Part shown: positions 1 through 9,093 of the stretch, piece after piece
How the letters are laid out: each line of letters begins with the position of its first letter
Position numbering within the stretch: position 1 is the first letter of the stretch
DNA from: JBCDCE01 sp039182515
Lineage (GTDB): Bacteria; Pseudomonadota; Alphaproteobacteria; Rhodobacterales; Rhodobacteraceae
Length of the DNA: 64,000 nucleotides
Assembly: GCA_039182515.1 (NCBI GenBank)
Contig: JBCDCE010000002.1
Coordinates: forward strand, 1-64,000
Direction: 5' to 3'
The notes under the pieces: generated by a model
What the model was told of the DNA's origin: nothing
Seen by the model: only the letters and a program-made list of their open reading frames with translations
The model's database searches: none
Position numbers and translations under genes: made by a program

Positions 1-140
1 CCCTAACGCCGATTAACCCTAACGCCGATTAACCCTAACGCCGATTAACCCTAACGCCGATTAACCCTAACGCCGATTAACCCTAACGCCGATTAACCCT
101 AACGCCGATTAACCTTAACGCCGATTAACCTTAACGCCGG
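1..140. repeat. 16-bp tandem repeat array, about 8.75 units
   Basis: Seven exact copies of the 16-mer CCCTAACGCCGATTAA run head to tail from base 1. An eighth copy has C3 changed to T, and a final 12-base partial copy ends at 140. The unit length is not a multiple of three and carries stop codons on both strands, so the array cannot encode protein. It starts at the window edge and may extend further left. The two variant units both lie at the right end, as is usual for the older end of an array. No gene is visible between 141 and the zinc-ribbon stop at 280. Confidence 0.95.
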
Positions 141-279
141 GAGTACCTTTTGAGGAGGCCTGCTCAAGCTGAGCTTGAACATCGTCGATTTGGACGTGCT
201 TAGGAAATTTAACGCCAGATTTTGCTCTGGTGCAAAACTGCTTGGGTCTGGATCACTGATCTGTGGCTTGACCTGTGGC

Positions 280-1224
280 TTATTGCGCTTGACGGTCGGT
301 CACAGCTTGCGTCGCTTGGGCCATCAACGTTTGGACGTATATGCCCACCTCAAGTAGGGCGTCGTCCATATAAGCGCGTCCGCGATCGATTGTGGCCACA
401 TAGGTATCAATGGGGCCTGCAAAGTCGGGCGCGCGTTCTTTCAGAGGATCCGCGAAGATGTAAAGCGCGATGGCGGCTGCGATCCCTGAAAGCGTTCCAA
501 CAAAACCCCAGCGAAATCCGCGGCGGTGCTCAATCTCATATTCTTCGCTGATATACTCGAAACCCTCAGGTGTGAGGTCTTCGATCTTTTTGGCCTGCGT
601 TGTGCGCAAAGAGGAATTAATCTCTTCGACATCGGGCAGCAAATTGCGCCGGGCCGAGCGCCCACCAGCCACAGCAATGTCGCGGTCTTCGAGAGACTCT
701 AAGCTCTTGATCTTGTCGCGCAGGTCTTCATCGGTCTCGTCTGAGCTCAGATCGCCCAGTTCCGACTGCGTTTCCAGCGAGGGCGTTTGTCGTGCTTTGG
801 TCTCGAACGCTGCTTCTTCTCGCAACACCTGTTCGACATCGCGTGTGAGCGTCGTCTTTTGGATTTTCGCAGAATTTACGGCTTGGGAGAAATTATCGTC
901 TGCCGGCACGTTGGGGTCATAGCGCGAAAAGTCGACCTCACCATCAACGTCCCCGTCAACGTCTTCATCGAAAGCACTCTGGGTTTCTGCGTGAGACGGG
1001 ACATCTTTTTCGTTCGTCTTGGGTGCAGGCGGTTCTGCCGGTACCGAAAAAGTTGGTTCTGCGGTGCTGTGAGGGCTGTCTTCTGCAAGGGCTTGGAGCG
1101 TTGCTTCGCTCTCTTGAAACCAGGTGTCACCACAATTGGAGCACTGAACATCCCGCCCCTCTGCGGGAATAACCTCCGCAGGGACGTCGTATTGTGCGCC
1201 GCAATTTGGGCAAACCAGTCGCAT
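280..1224 (-). CDS. zinc-ribbon domain membrane protein
   Basis: A 314-residue protein. The N-terminus carries a small zinc ribbon of the MJ0042/finger-like type: CPNC at residues 5-8 and CSNC at 28-31. A long acidic, Asp/Glu-rich linker of about 180 residues follows, then one membrane span near residues 237-258 and a short C-terminal tail. I start it at the ATG at 1224, immediately before the zinc ribbon; the open frame runs 10 codons further up without extra conserved sequence. It lies divergent from ftsE with 170 bp between them. Family members in alphaproteobacteria are annotated only as zinc-ribbon proteins. The cytosolic zinc ribbon plus single span suggests an inner-membrane protein, but the function is not known. 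Confidence 0.85.
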   Translation of the reverse strand: MRLVCPNCGAQYDVPAEVIPAEGRDVQCSNCGDTWFQESEATLQALAEDSPHSTAEPTFSVPAEPPAPKTNEKDVPSHAETQSAFDEDVDGDVDGEVDFSRYDPNVPADDNFSQAVNSAKIQKTTLTRDVEQVLREEAAFETKARQTPSLETQSELGDLSSDETDEDLRDKIKSLESLEDRDIAVAGGRSARRNLLPDVEEINSSLRTTQAKKIEDLTPEGFEYISEEYEIEHRRGFRWGFVGTLSGIAAAIALYIFADPLKERAPDFAGPIDTYVATIDRGRAYMDDALLEVGIYVQTLMAQATQAVTDRQAQ

Positions 1225-1394
1225 ATCTATCCCCAAATAACCCACGCGATACAATGCGGAGGCATGCTAAGTACTAGCGATCCTTTAAAAAAGAGCAACT
1301 TCAATTGCCCCTAGCACGTTGAAACTTAGGCATTCCTGCGGCAAGAACGCCATAGAAATGCCACATTCTCGACCAATATACAGGAATTCTGCGC

Positions 1395-2063
1395 GTGATC
1401 GAGCTTCAAGACGTTGATTATAGCTACGATGGCGGCACCCTCTTGTCGGGTCTGACCTTTGCCTTGCCTGCCGGTTCTTTCCACTTTCTCACAGGTCCAT
1501 CTGGCTCGGGTAAATCGACTTTGCTCAAATTGCTTTATGCGGAACTGAGAGCCACGCGGGGGTCTGTCCAAATCTTTGATCAAGATGCGGGCCAAATGTC
1601 GCGAGACGAGGTTGCCAAATTGCGCCGGAGGATTGGTGTTGTGCATCAAGACTGCCAGTTCCTCGATCACCTGAGCTTGGCCGAAAATGTGGCCCTACCC
1701 CTCGCCGTTCAGGGGCGTCCAATCGGGCAAGATCTACAGGATCTTATGGCCTGGGTGGGTCTTTCTGAGCGCGCCAACGCGCGCCCTCCAGAGCTGTCGG
1801 GCGGAGAACGCCAACGCGCAGCCCTTGCGCGCGCTGTGCTGCTGGCGCCAGATATTATTCTTGCCGACGAGCCAACAGGCAACATCGATTGGGAGATGTC
1901 CCAGCGGGTTTTGACCCTTTTGATCGAGCTACACAAATTGGGTAAAACCATCCTTGTGGCCACCCATGACATGGCTCTGGTGCGCGCTGCCAAGCAAAAG
2001 GTCGCCGCGCGGGTTTTGCGCATCAAAGACGCCCAGGTACAGCTTGCAGGTGCCGAGCTATGA
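1395..2063 (+). CDS. ftsE: cell division ATP-binding protein FtsE
   Basis: A 222-residue ABC ATPase. The Walker A motif GPSGSGKST is at residues 34-42, the signature LSGGERQ at 134-140, and the Walker B aspartate precedes DEP at 158-160. The length is typical of FtsE. With FtsX it forms the ABC-type complex at the division septum that controls periplasmic peptidoglycan hydrolases. The start is GTG; the frame has no better start next to the first conserved residues (MIELQDV). Its stop overlaps the ftsX start in an ATGA, so the two are translationally coupled. Confidence 0.96.
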   Translation: MIELQDVDYSYDGGTLLSGLTFALPAGSFHFLTGPSGSGKSTLLKLLYAELRATRGSVQIFDQDAGQMSRDEVAKLRRRIGVVHQDCQFLDHLSLAENVALPLAVQGRPIGQDLQDLMAWVGLSERANARPPELSGGERQRAALARAVLLAPDIILADEPTGNIDWEMSQRVLTLLIELHKLGKTILVATHDMALVRAAKQKVAARVLRIKDAQVQLAGAEL

Positions 2064-2959
2064 GGGCGCTCTTTGCCCGCATCGAGGCCGCTTTGGGCTT
2101 CAATCAGGGTGCGGATCGGATCGTGCCCCCCACTGGGTTCACGGCCAGTGCCACGATATTTGCCTCTGCGGCCATGGCTTTCTTAGCCGTCTTTGCCCTG
2201 GCGTTCAGTTTTGCCACCGCGCGCCTGGCCCAAACCTGGACAAGCGCTTTGGCCCAAACCGCCACGGTACGCATTTCGGCACCCGCAGACCAAGCCCAAG
2301 CACAGTTGGCGCAAGTTCTCGAAATCCTTGACCAAACGCCGGGCGTGGCCTCTGCACGCGCCTTGAGCGAAGAAGACCAGCAAGTGCTTTTGACCCCCTG
2401 GCTTGGCCCAGATGTGCCTGTGGATTTGCTCCCCGTGCCGCAACTTGTTGAAATTGCTCAAACCCCAGATGGCTTCGATGCCGCGGGCCTCAGGCTCAGG
2501 TTGCAAGGCGAAGTGCCGGGTGCGGTGCTTGATGATCACTCGCAATGGCGCAAGCCCATGGTGGCCTCTGCGCAACGGATGCGTTGGGTGGGTTATGTGG
2601 CTTTGGGCCTTATCACGGCTACAGCAGCCGTAATCATTTCGCTCGCCGCGCATGCAGCTTTGGCAGCCAACAAACAGGTAATCACCACTTTGCGTCTTGT
2701 GGGCGCGGATGACGGCTATATCAAAGGCGCTTTTGTGCGCCGCTTTACCCTGCGCGCGGTGCTCGGCGCTGTCTTTGGCATGCTTGCAGGCCTCCTGCTC
2801 GTGGCCTTTGTGCCGACCAAAGGCACTGTTGTTCTCACCGGGCTGGCTTTTGTGGGCTCAGGCTGGCTTTGGCCTTTGCTAATCCCGTTCATTTGCGCAG
2901 GCGTGTCTCTCTTGGCCACCCATTTTGCAGCGCGGTCCGTTTTGGAGAACTTATCGTGA
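2060..2959 (+). CDS. ftsX: cell division membrane protein FtsX
   Basis: A 299-residue membrane protein with an N-terminal span at about residues 29-52, a periplasmic loop of roughly 120 residues, and three C-terminal spans. This is the four-span FtsX layout. It is the membrane partner of FtsE and passes ATPase action to the periplasm during septal wall splitting. The start ATG overlaps the ftsE stop by four bases. Its own stop overlaps the plsC GTG start (GTGA), continuing a tightly coupled operon. Confidence 0.95.
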   Translation: MRALFARIEAALGFNQGADRIVPPTGFTASATIFASAAMAFLAVFALAFSFATARLAQTWTSALAQTATVRISAPADQAQAQLAQVLEILDQTPGVASARALSEEDQQVLLTPWLGPDVPVDLLPVPQLVEIAQTPDGFDAAGLRLRLQGEVPGAVLDDHSQWRKPMVASAQRMRWVGYVALGLITATAAVIISLAAHAALAANKQVITTLRLVGADDGYIKGAFVRRFTLRAVLGAVFGMLAGLLLVAFVPTKGTVVLTGLAFVGSGWLWPLLIPFICAGVSLLATHFAARSVLENLS

Positions 2960-3675
2960 AAAAAGTCATCGAGCTCCTATTTACGCTGCAGATGTTTGTG
3001 ATGATGCTTGTGCTTGGCATTGTTTTTTTACCCTGGGCTGCGGTGAGCCGCGCAGGTGCCATGGCCGCCTGCAAAACCTACTGCCGGTGGATTTTCTGGA
3101 CCATGGGCTGGATGGTTGGCATCAAGCTTGAGGTGCGCGGACACGTGCCCGAAGGAGGCTGTTTGATTGCCTCAAAACACCAGTCTTTCTTAGATATCAT
3201 GGCCATCTTTGAAGCGCTTCCAGACGCAATTTTCATTATGAAACGCCAGATCCTCTGGACGCCGGTGATCGGCCTCTATGCCTGGCGGCTCAATTGCGTG
3301 CCGGTGGTGCGCGGCAAACGGGGTGTGGCGATTAAAAAGATGTTGGCAGATGTGGAGAACGGGTCTCGCGAGGCGGGACAGCTGATCATTTATTCGCAGG
3401 GCACACGCGTGCCTCCGGGCGAAAAGCGCCCCTACAAAGTCGGCACTGGCGCGCTTTATGATCAAATGAAGCAGCCGTGTTATCCTGTTGCGGTCAACGT
3501 GGGTCATTTTTGGCCACGCAGAGGCATTTCACGCAGGCCCGGCACAGCTGTTGTCGAATTTCTAGAGCCAATCCAGCCAGGCCTTACCATCGCCGATTTT
3601 ATGGAGGTCTTAGAGACCCAAGTCGAAGAGGCGTCCGACACGCTCTTGGAAGAAGCGAAGAGTGCTGCGCGATGA
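2956..3675 (+). CDS. plsC: 1-acyl-sn-glycerol-3-phosphate acyltransferase
   Basis: A 239-residue acyltransferase that makes phosphatidic acid from lysophosphatidic acid at the inner membrane. The catalytic HX4D motif is HQSFLD (His75, Asp80). The usual EGTR block is QGTR here, a common variant. N-terminal hydrophobic residues at about 8-30 anchor it. The chosen start is GTG at 2956, overlapping the ftsX stop; the open frame extends 29 codons upstream inside ftsX but that part is non-homologous. Its stop overlaps the next ATG. Together with ftsEX this couples a division gene set to phospholipid synthesis. Confidence 0.93.
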   Translation: MKKVIELLFTLQMFVMMLVLGIVFLPWAAVSRAGAMAACKTYCRWIFWTMGWMVGIKLEVRGHVPEGGCLIASKHQSFLDIMAIFEALPDAIFIMKRQILWTPVIGLYAWRLNCVPVVRGKRGVAIKKMLADVENGSREAGQLIIYSQGTRVPPGEKRPYKVGTGALYDQMKQPCYPVAVNVGHFWPRRGISRRPGTAVVEFLEPIQPGLTIADFMEVLETQVEEASDTLLEEAKSAAR

Positions 3676-4274
3676 TTGACAGTATTGAGGCTCTTGAAGC
3701 GCTCTATCCGGGTAAGCTTTCCGTCGCCACAACGCGCAAAGTGGCCCATGCGCTAACACCGTCTTATAGAAAGTGGATCCTGGCTTCGCGCTTTGCAGTG
3801 CTCAGCACGGTGGGACCTGAAGGCACAGACGGAAGCCCGCGCGGCGACGATGGCCCTGTTGTGCAAGAGCTCGACCCAAAGCATCTCCTCATGCCCGATT
3901 GGCGCGGTAACAATCGGCTCGACAGCCTGCGCAACATTGTGCGGGACGGGCGCGTGTCTTTGATGTTCATGGTGCCAGGCTCTGACAATGTGGTGCGGGT
4001 AAACGGGCAGGCGCATTTGAGCGCCGCACCAGAGTTGCGGGAGCGCTTTTCGCAAAAAGGGCGTCTTCCTGCTTGCGTGATCGTGATCGAAATCGCCGAG
4101 ATTTACAGTCAATGCGCCCGCGCTGTGATGCGCGCCAAACTATGGACAGGCGATGACGAAAGCACCGGTCTGCCGAGCGTTGGCGAGATCCTAGAGGAAA
4201 TGATGGAAGGTGATTTTGACGGCGCCACTTACGACAAAGAGTGGCCGGATCGCGCGAAAAAGACCCTCTGGTAA
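3672..4274 (+). CDS. pyridoxamine 5'-phosphate oxidase family (FMN-binding) protein
   Basis: A 200-residue split-barrel protein of the PPOX FMN-binding family, resembling the DR2398 / MSMEG_1061-like group. The block around residues 35-55 (FAVLSTVGPEGTDGSPRGD) and the region after LLMPDWRGNNRLDSLRNI are typical of this group. The substrate is unknown; relatives reduce or oxidise small molecules with FMN or F420. The ATG overlaps the plsC stop (ATGA), making it the last gene of the ftsE operon. It ends four bases from the accA stop, so the two transcription units converge. Confidence 0.85.
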   Translation: MIDSIEALEALYPGKLSVATTRKVAHALTPSYRKWILASRFAVLSTVGPEGTDGSPRGDDGPVVQELDPKHLLMPDWRGNNRLDSLRNIVRDGRVSLMFMVPGSDNVVRVNGQAHLSAAPELRERFSQKGRLPACVIVIEIAEIYSQCARAVMRAKLWTGDDESTGLPSVGEILEEMMEGDFDGATYDKEWPDRAKKTLW

Positions 4275-4278
4275 AGCC

Positions 4279-5238
4279 CTAGCCCAAGCCGCGCGCGCCC
4301 ATTGCCAAAAACTTCTTCCGGCGATTTTGCAGAAGATCGTCGGGGCTCTGCCGGTCCAGCTCTTTGAGCATTGCCTTTAGGGCCTTCTTGACCGATTTGA
4401 TCGCAGTGTCCGGTGCCCGGTGTGCACCGCCCAAAGGCTCGGGGATAATCTGATCACAGACCCCAAGCGCATTGAGATCCTGTGCTGTGAGGCGCAGCGC
4501 TTCTGCTGCATCTTCCGCCTTTTCGCCGTTCTTCCATAGGATCGAGGCACAGCCTTCAGGTGAAATCACCGAATAAATGGAATGCTCGAGCATCGCCACC
4601 CGGTTGGCCGTTGCAAACGCCACAGCGCCGCCAGAACCGCCTTCGCCGATCACAATCGACACAACAGGCACTTTCAGCTGCAAACATTTGGCGGTGGATT
4701 GCGCAATGGCTTCTGATTGGCCGCGTTCCTCTGCCCCTTTGCCGGGATAAGCGCCGGGCGTGTCGATAAGTGTGATCACAGGCAAGCCAAAGCGATCGGC
4801 CATATCCATCAGCCGAATGGCTTTGCGGTAACCTTCAGGCCGCGCCATGCCGAAGTTGTGGGTAAGCCGCGATTTGGTGTCGTTGCCCTTCTCATGGCCC
4901 AAAGCGACCACCGCGCGCCCCTCAAAGCGCGCAAGCCCACCCAAAACCGCGCTGTCGTCTGCAAAATTCCGGTCGCCCGCCAGGGGCATATATTCGGTGA
5001 AAAGCTCATCAATATAGGTGCCCGTGTGGGGGCGATCTGGATGACGTGCCACTTTGCATTTCCGCCAGGGTGTGAGGTCTTTATAAAGATCGACCAGCAT
5101 CTCGGAGGCTTTGCGGTTCAGACCTTCCACTTCATCTTGGATGTCCATCGAGGCGTTCTTGCGCGCCAACGCCCGCAATTCCTCTGCCTTGCCTTCAATT
5201 TCAGCCAAGGGTTTTTCGAAATCGAGATAGTTGGTCAC
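4279..5238 (-). CDS. accA: acetyl-CoA carboxylase carboxyltransferase subunit alpha
   Basis: A 319-residue alpha subunit of the carboxyltransferase that moves CO2 from biotin carrier protein to acetyl-CoA, giving malonyl-CoA for fatty acid synthesis. The oxyanion-hole glycines (GEGGSGGA) and the LEHSIYSVISPEG segment are clear. I use the GTG start at 5238 because family homology begins there (TNYLDFEKP). The open frame continues about 108 codons upstream but overlaps the divergent epimerase gene and has no family similarity. Confidence 0.95.
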   Translation of the reverse strand: MTNYLDFEKPLAEIEGKAEELRALARKNASMDIQDEVEGLNRKASEMLVDLYKDLTPWRKCKVARHPDRPHTGTYIDELFTEYMPLAGDRNFADDSAVLGGLARFEGRAVVALGHEKGNDTKSRLTHNFGMARPEGYRKAIRLMDMADRFGLPVITLIDTPGAYPGKGAEERGQSEAIAQSTAKCLQLKVPVVSIVIGEGGSGGAVAFATANRVAMLEHSIYSVISPEGCASILWKNGEKAEDAAEALRLTAQDLNALGVCDQIIPEPLGGAHRAPDTAIKSVKKALKAMLKELDRQSPDDLLQNRRKKFLAMGARGLG

Positions 5239-5406
5239 GCGCTTTGTGCCCTGCCGTTTGTCTTGAGCGTTGTCTGCAGCGGTATATGGCCTTTGAGGGC
5301 AGCGGATGCAACGGCTCCCAGTGGCAGGCTTAGCTTGCATTGGAACCGCGCGCGCTTGAGGGCACTGCACCTTTACATTTTTTGCCCAGCTTACCAGGGT
5401 CGCGCC

Positions 5407-6375
5407 ATGACATGGCAGGCCACAATCGAGCAGTTTGAACTGGCGCAGACCTTTGCAATCTCGCGTGGAGCGAAGCACAAGATCGAGGTGGTTGTTGCCC
5501 AGATCACCCGCGATGGTCTGGTGGGGCGCGGAGAGGCTGTGCCTTACCCGCGTTTTGGCCATGCCCCTGAGCCTGTTGCTGTTGAAATTGAGGCTCTTGA
5601 TCCACAGATAAGCCGCGAGGGCCTCCAGCAGACGTTGCCAGCTGGCCCTGCGCGCAACGCAGCCGACTGCGCGCTTTGGGATTTAGAGGTCAAAGAAGCC
5701 GCGAAACGGGCCGAGGCGCGAGGTCAAGAAGAGGCTTTGGCGCACAGGGTTGCCACCGCCTTTACGCTCTCATTGGACACACCTTCCGCGATGGCAGAGG
5801 CGGCCCAACGGGCTGGGCAATATGGGCTTTTGAAGCTGAAACTCGGTGGCCTCGAGGATCTTGAACGGTTGCGCGCGGTGCGCGCGGCACGTCCAGATGC
5901 AACGCTTGTTCTTGATGCCAATGAAGGCTGGGACGCGGCCAGCTACTTAGAGCTCTTGCCTGAGCTTCAGGCCCTAGAGATTGCTTTGATTGAGCAGCCC
6001 TTTCCCGCAGATCACGACGACGCATTGCGCGATGTGCCACGCCCGATCCCAATTTGTGCCGATGAGAGTTTTCACGACACCGCAAGCCTAGCGCCACTCT
6101 TGGGAAAATATGATGCAATCAATATCAAGCTCGACAAAACAGGCGGGCTGACAGAAGCGATGCGCGCCCTTCGGGCCGCAAAAGACGCACAGCTTCTGAC
6201 GATGCTGGGCTGTATGGTCTGCACATCTCTTTCAATTGCGCCTGCGCTGCGGCTGGCGCGCGAAGTTGATTTTGTCGATCTTGACGGCGCTTTATGGCTC
6301 AAAAAGGATCGGCGTCACGGTTTGTCTATTAAAGACGGGTATTTGGCTGCGGCGACGCCCGCACTTTGGGGATAG
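5407..6375 (+). CDS. dipeptide epimerase / N-acyl-Glu racemase-type enolase superfamily enzyme
   Basis: A 322-residue muconate-lactonising-enzyme-subgroup protein. The KxK motif (Lys143, Lys145), metal ligands Asp170 (DANEGW), Glu196 (IEQP) and Asp219 (ADES), and the opposite base Lys241 (KLDKTGG) are all present, so it should be an active 1,1-proton transferase. Relatives include L-Ala-D/L-Glu epimerase and DgcA, which recycle murein peptides or racemise N-acyl amino acids; the exact substrate cannot be read from sequence. The ATG at 5407 matches the family N-terminus, although the frame is open much further upstream through accA antisense. Confidence 0.88.
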   Translation: MTWQATIEQFELAQTFAISRGAKHKIEVVVAQITRDGLVGRGEAVPYPRFGHAPEPVAVEIEALDPQISREGLQQTLPAGPARNAADCALWDLEVKEAAKRAEARGQEEALAHRVATAFTLSLDTPSAMAEAAQRAGQYGLLKLKLGGLEDLERLRAVRAARPDATLVLDANEGWDAASYLELLPELQALEIALIEQPFPADHDDALRDVPRPIPICADESFHDTASLAPLLGKYDAINIKLDKTGGLTEAMRALRAAKDAQLLTMLGCMVCTSLSIAPALRLAREVDFVDLDGALWLKKDRRHGLSIKDGYLAAATPALWG

Positions 6376-6514
6376 TCCTCTGTCCTTTGAAGATGGCCCA
6401 GGCGTATGTTTTTAGACACACATGGCAATTGCTCGCCGATTGCTGAGCTGGTGTGAATTGAATCTCAACCATTTTGACTCAAGATAGTGTTGCTGCTTGG
6501 TGAGGAGAGAGCCG

Positions 6515-6775
6515 ATGTTGGGCTTGAGCGAATTAGGAATGACGGCCTGGTGGGGGATCGCATTCGCATTTTTGGTGGGTGTGATCTTAGGATGGTTGCC
6601 GTCGCGCAGCGCAAAGCGCGGGCGCAGAGAAGAGACAGAGATCCTGCGTCTCAGAGACGATTTGGAACGCGCGCGTCAGGCGCAGGCCGAAAAAGATCGC
6701 CGCTTGACGCTTGCGGATGTGGAATTGGTGCAATTGCGCGCCCGTTTGACTGAGTTTGAGGCCCGCGCGTCCTAA
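6515..6775 (+). CDS. small single-span coiled-coil membrane protein
   Basis: An 86-residue protein with one N-terminal membrane segment at about residues 8-28 (WWGIAFAFLVGVILGWL). A highly charged helix with heptad-like spacing follows over about residues 33-83. The start at 6515 is chosen because GAGGAGAG lies just upstream; a longer start would swallow that ribosome site. I do not recognise a family. The architecture resembles small membrane-tethered coiled-coil proteins. It ends 12 bp from the stop of the converging DUF1244 gene. Confidence 0.6.
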   Translation: MLGLSELGMTAWWGIAFAFLVGVILGWLPSRSAKRGRREETEILRLRDDLERARQAQAEKDRRLTLADVELVQLRARLTEFEARAS

Positions 6776-6787
6776 GACGTTTTTGCC

Positions 6788-7090
6788 TTAAGATTTTGGC
6801 GGGTGGCTCGCGTCAAAACTGGCTTGAGCCGCTTCTGAGGCTTCGGTTTGGTGCTTGGCCTTCCAGGTCTCAAAGGGCATACCATAAAAGATCTCGCGCG
6901 CTTGGGCTTTGTCCATTTCTATCCCGCGCGTGTTGGCGGCTTCTTGGTACCAACGGCTCAGACAGTTGCGGCAAAACCCAGCGAGGTTCATCATATCAAT
7001 GTTCTGCACATCCAAACGCTCTTGCATGAGATGCTTTTGCAAACGCCGGAATGCTGCGGCTTCGAGCTCAAGTTGGGTTTGAGGGTCCAT
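6788..7090 (-). CDS. DUF1244 family protein
   Basis: A 100-residue protein matching the DUF1244 family of alpha- and gammaproteobacteria: a compact all-helical protein with the conserved block GFCRNCLSRWY (about residues 38-48) and YGMPFETWK near residue 69. The paired cysteines CRNC could bind metal. The family has no established function. The length is normal. The final 25 residues (Ala/Ser-rich) are variable tail. Confidence 0.9.
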   Translation of the reverse strand: MDPQTQLELEAAAFRRLQKHLMQERLDVQNIDMMNLAGFCRNCLSRWYQEAANTRGIEMDKAQAREIFYGMPFETWKAKHQTEASEAAQASFDASHPPKS

Positions 7091-7180
7091 GGCATTTCCT
7101 TGGGAGTGTAATGGCTTTTCTGAGATAAGAGGTGGCTCTGATGAGCCTGCGCGTCAAGTGGGCAGCGCGACCCGGTCAAT

Positions 7181-7203
7181 TGAGTATTTCAGCCAAGAAA
7201 AAG
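7181..7203 (+). repeat. 23-bp dispersed intergenic motif, copy 1
   Basis: The sequence reads TGAGTATTT, three variable bases, then CCAAGAAAAAG. It is one of six copies in this window (others at 11033, 16827, 24066, 44077 and 63478). This one lies in the divergent gap between the DUF1244 gene and pyk, about 95 bp upstream of the pyk start. Confidence 0.8.
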
Positions 7204-7297
7204 ATAAGGGATGGGATCCGGAGGCTGGTGTTGCTGGTGAGGTCGTGGTAGGGCGCTGATAGCGATAACATTGAGCCAGTTTTGGGGGTTTTGAACC

Positions 7298-8746
7298 ATG
7301 CGCCGCGAACGAAATGTAAAGATTGTCGCGACGCTTGGTCCGGCGTCCGATGATTACGAGACAATCCGTGCATTGCATGAAGCCGGTGCGGATGTCTTTC
7401 GTCTCAACATGAGCCATGGAGATCACGACGAGATCCGCGCGCGCCATGAGATCGTGCGCAAGGTCGAAAAAGACCTCGACAGCCCGATCGCCATCCTCGC
7501 TGACCTGCAAGGCCCTAAGCTGCGGGTGGGCACCTTTGCCAATCCCGAAGGCGAAATGTTGGAAGAGGGCGCGAAGTTTCGGCTCGATCTCGATGATGCG
7601 GAAGGGGACGTGACCCGCGTAAAGCTGCCCCATGCGGAGATTTTTGCGGCTCTTGAAGTGGGCTCTTCTCTGCTTGTGAATGACGGCAAGATCCGGCTGA
7701 AGGTGGAGGCTTGCGGCCCTGACTTCGCTGATTGTGTTGTGATCGCAGGTGGTGTGATTTCAAACCGCAAAGGGGTGAACGTGCCGGATGTGCTTTTGCC
7801 CTTAAAAGCGCTTTCAGAAAAAGACCGCGCGGATCTCGAGTTTGTTTGCCAATTGGGCGTGGACTGGCTGGCGCTCTCTTTTGTGCAAAGACCCGAAGAC
7901 GTCTATGAGGCGCGGGCTTTGGCCAATGGGCGCGCAGCCATTCTGTCAAAAATCGAAAAGCCTGCGGCTGTGAAGAGCTTTGATGAGATCCTGAAAGTCT
8001 CAGACGGGATCATGGTCGCGCGCGGGGATCTGGGTGTGGAATTGCCAGTGCAACAGGTGCCGCCCATCCAAAAGCAGCTTGTGCGCAAGTGCCGAGCGGC
8101 GGCAAAGCCTGTGATCGTGGCCACACAGATGCTCGAGTCGATGATTGAAAGCCCCATGCCCACACGGGCGGAGGTCTCTGATGTGGCGGCTGCGATCTAT
8201 GAGGGCACGGATGCGATCATGCTTTCAGCGGAATCGGCGGCAGGCAGTTTTCCCATTGAAGCTGTTCAGACCATGAACAACGTGGCCTTTGAGGTTGAAC
8301 ACGACCCGACGTATCTCGATGTGATTGCAGCGAGCCGCGTGTCGCCTGGCAGCACGGTGGCTAATGGGATCGTGAAAGCCGCGCGTGAGATTGCGGAGAC
8401 CACGGACGTACAAGCCATTTGTTGTTTCACCCAATCGGGGACCACAGCCGTACTCACGGCCCGCGAACGCCCGCGTGTGCCTATTATTGCGCTCACCTCG
8501 CAGCGGGGTACGGCACGTAGGCTGTGCCTAACCTGGGGCACAACCTGCACCATCACAGGCGAAGTAGAGCGCTTTAAGATGGCCGTGGTTGCCGCTGCAA
8601 GGGCTGCGCGGAGCTTGGGCTTTGCAGATGTGGAGCACTCTATCATTGTGACCGCAGGTGTGCCGTTTAACCAAGCGGGCACCACCAATATTTTGCGTGT
8701 GGCGCCCTGTGATGAGCGGCTCATTTTCCGCACAGATCCGGAATAA
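7298..8746 (+). CDS. pyk: pyruvate kinase
   Basis: A 482-residue enzyme making pyruvate and ATP from phosphoenolpyruvate and ADP at the end of glycolysis. Recognisable blocks are the N-terminal ATLGPASDDYETI and FRLNMSHG (PEP/phosphate site), MVARGDLGVELP (metal site) and ATQMLESMIESPMPTRAEV. A C-terminal allosteric-type domain of normal size follows. The single obvious start is the ATG at 7298. The next gene is a small membrane protein 116 bp downstream, with no clear terminator between. Confidence 0.96.
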   Translation: MRRERNVKIVATLGPASDDYETIRALHEAGADVFRLNMSHGDHDEIRARHEIVRKVEKDLDSPIAILADLQGPKLRVGTFANPEGEMLEEGAKFRLDLDDAEGDVTRVKLPHAEIFAALEVGSSLLVNDGKIRLKVEACGPDFADCVVIAGGVISNRKGVNVPDVLLPLKALSEKDRADLEFVCQLGVDWLALSFVQRPEDVYEARALANGRAAILSKIEKPAAVKSFDEILKVSDGIMVARGDLGVELPVQQVPPIQKQLVRKCRAAAKPVIVATQMLESMIESPMPTRAEVSDVAAAIYEGTDAIMLSAESAAGSFPIEAVQTMNNVAFEVEHDPTYLDVIAASRVSPGSTVANGIVKAAREIAETTDVQAICCFTQSGTTAVLTARERPRVPIIALTSQRGTARRLCLTWGTTCTITGEVERFKMAVVAAARAARSLGFADVEHSIIVTAGVPFNQAGTTNILRVAPCDERLIFRTDPE

Positions 8747-8862
8747 GCGCGGCGGAAAACGCGTCCAGATTTGATTTTTTCAGCAATTGGGGCGATACCA
8801 CTGTCCGAACGTCGGGGGCGATAACCGGCGCACTGCCAAAACGGCAACAAGAGGACAGCGCG

Positions 8863-9084
8863 ATGCAACCAGATCAATACCTTGTGCTTGGGCTCATCAT
8901 TACGGTGTTGTCTATCCCAAGCCTGGTTTCGGCTTACAGTGAAGGGCGCGCACCGCGTTTGGGTGCGATGTTTTTTGTCGTAGGAGGCGGGATGATCGCC
9001 TATGCGGCCAATCAAAAGCCCACAGGCTACAGCCTGAACGAAATCCCCCAAATCTTCATGCAGGTTGTAGGCGCTTATATTTAA
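8863..9084 (+). CDS. small two-span membrane protein
   Basis: A 73-residue protein with hydrophobic segments at about residues 6-24 and 34-50 and a short polar tail. A good ribosome site (AGAGGA) lies about 8 bases before the ATG. It is placed between pyk and rpmI. I do not recognise a named family; small proteins of this kind occur at this position in related genomes, but the function is unknown. Confidence 0.6.
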   Translation: MQPDQYLVLGLIITVLSIPSLVSAYSEGRAPRLGAMFFVVGGGMIAYAANQKPTGYSLNEIPQIFMQVVGAYI

Positions 9085-9093
9085 AGAATCTTC

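Noticed and set aside
1..140. CCCTAA runs resembling telomere repeat or a CRISPR array
   Set aside because: CCCTAA is only part of a 16-bp unit, and there are no spacers between copies, so neither a telomere nor CRISPR fits.
4717..5406. Long N-terminal extension of the epimerase-like gene
   Set aside because: This part is antisense to accA and shows no family similarity; the enzyme aligns from the ATG at 5407.
5239..5562. 108-codon N-terminal extension of accA
   Set aside because: It overlaps the divergent gene and lacks AccA homology; GTG 5238 gives the normal length of 319.
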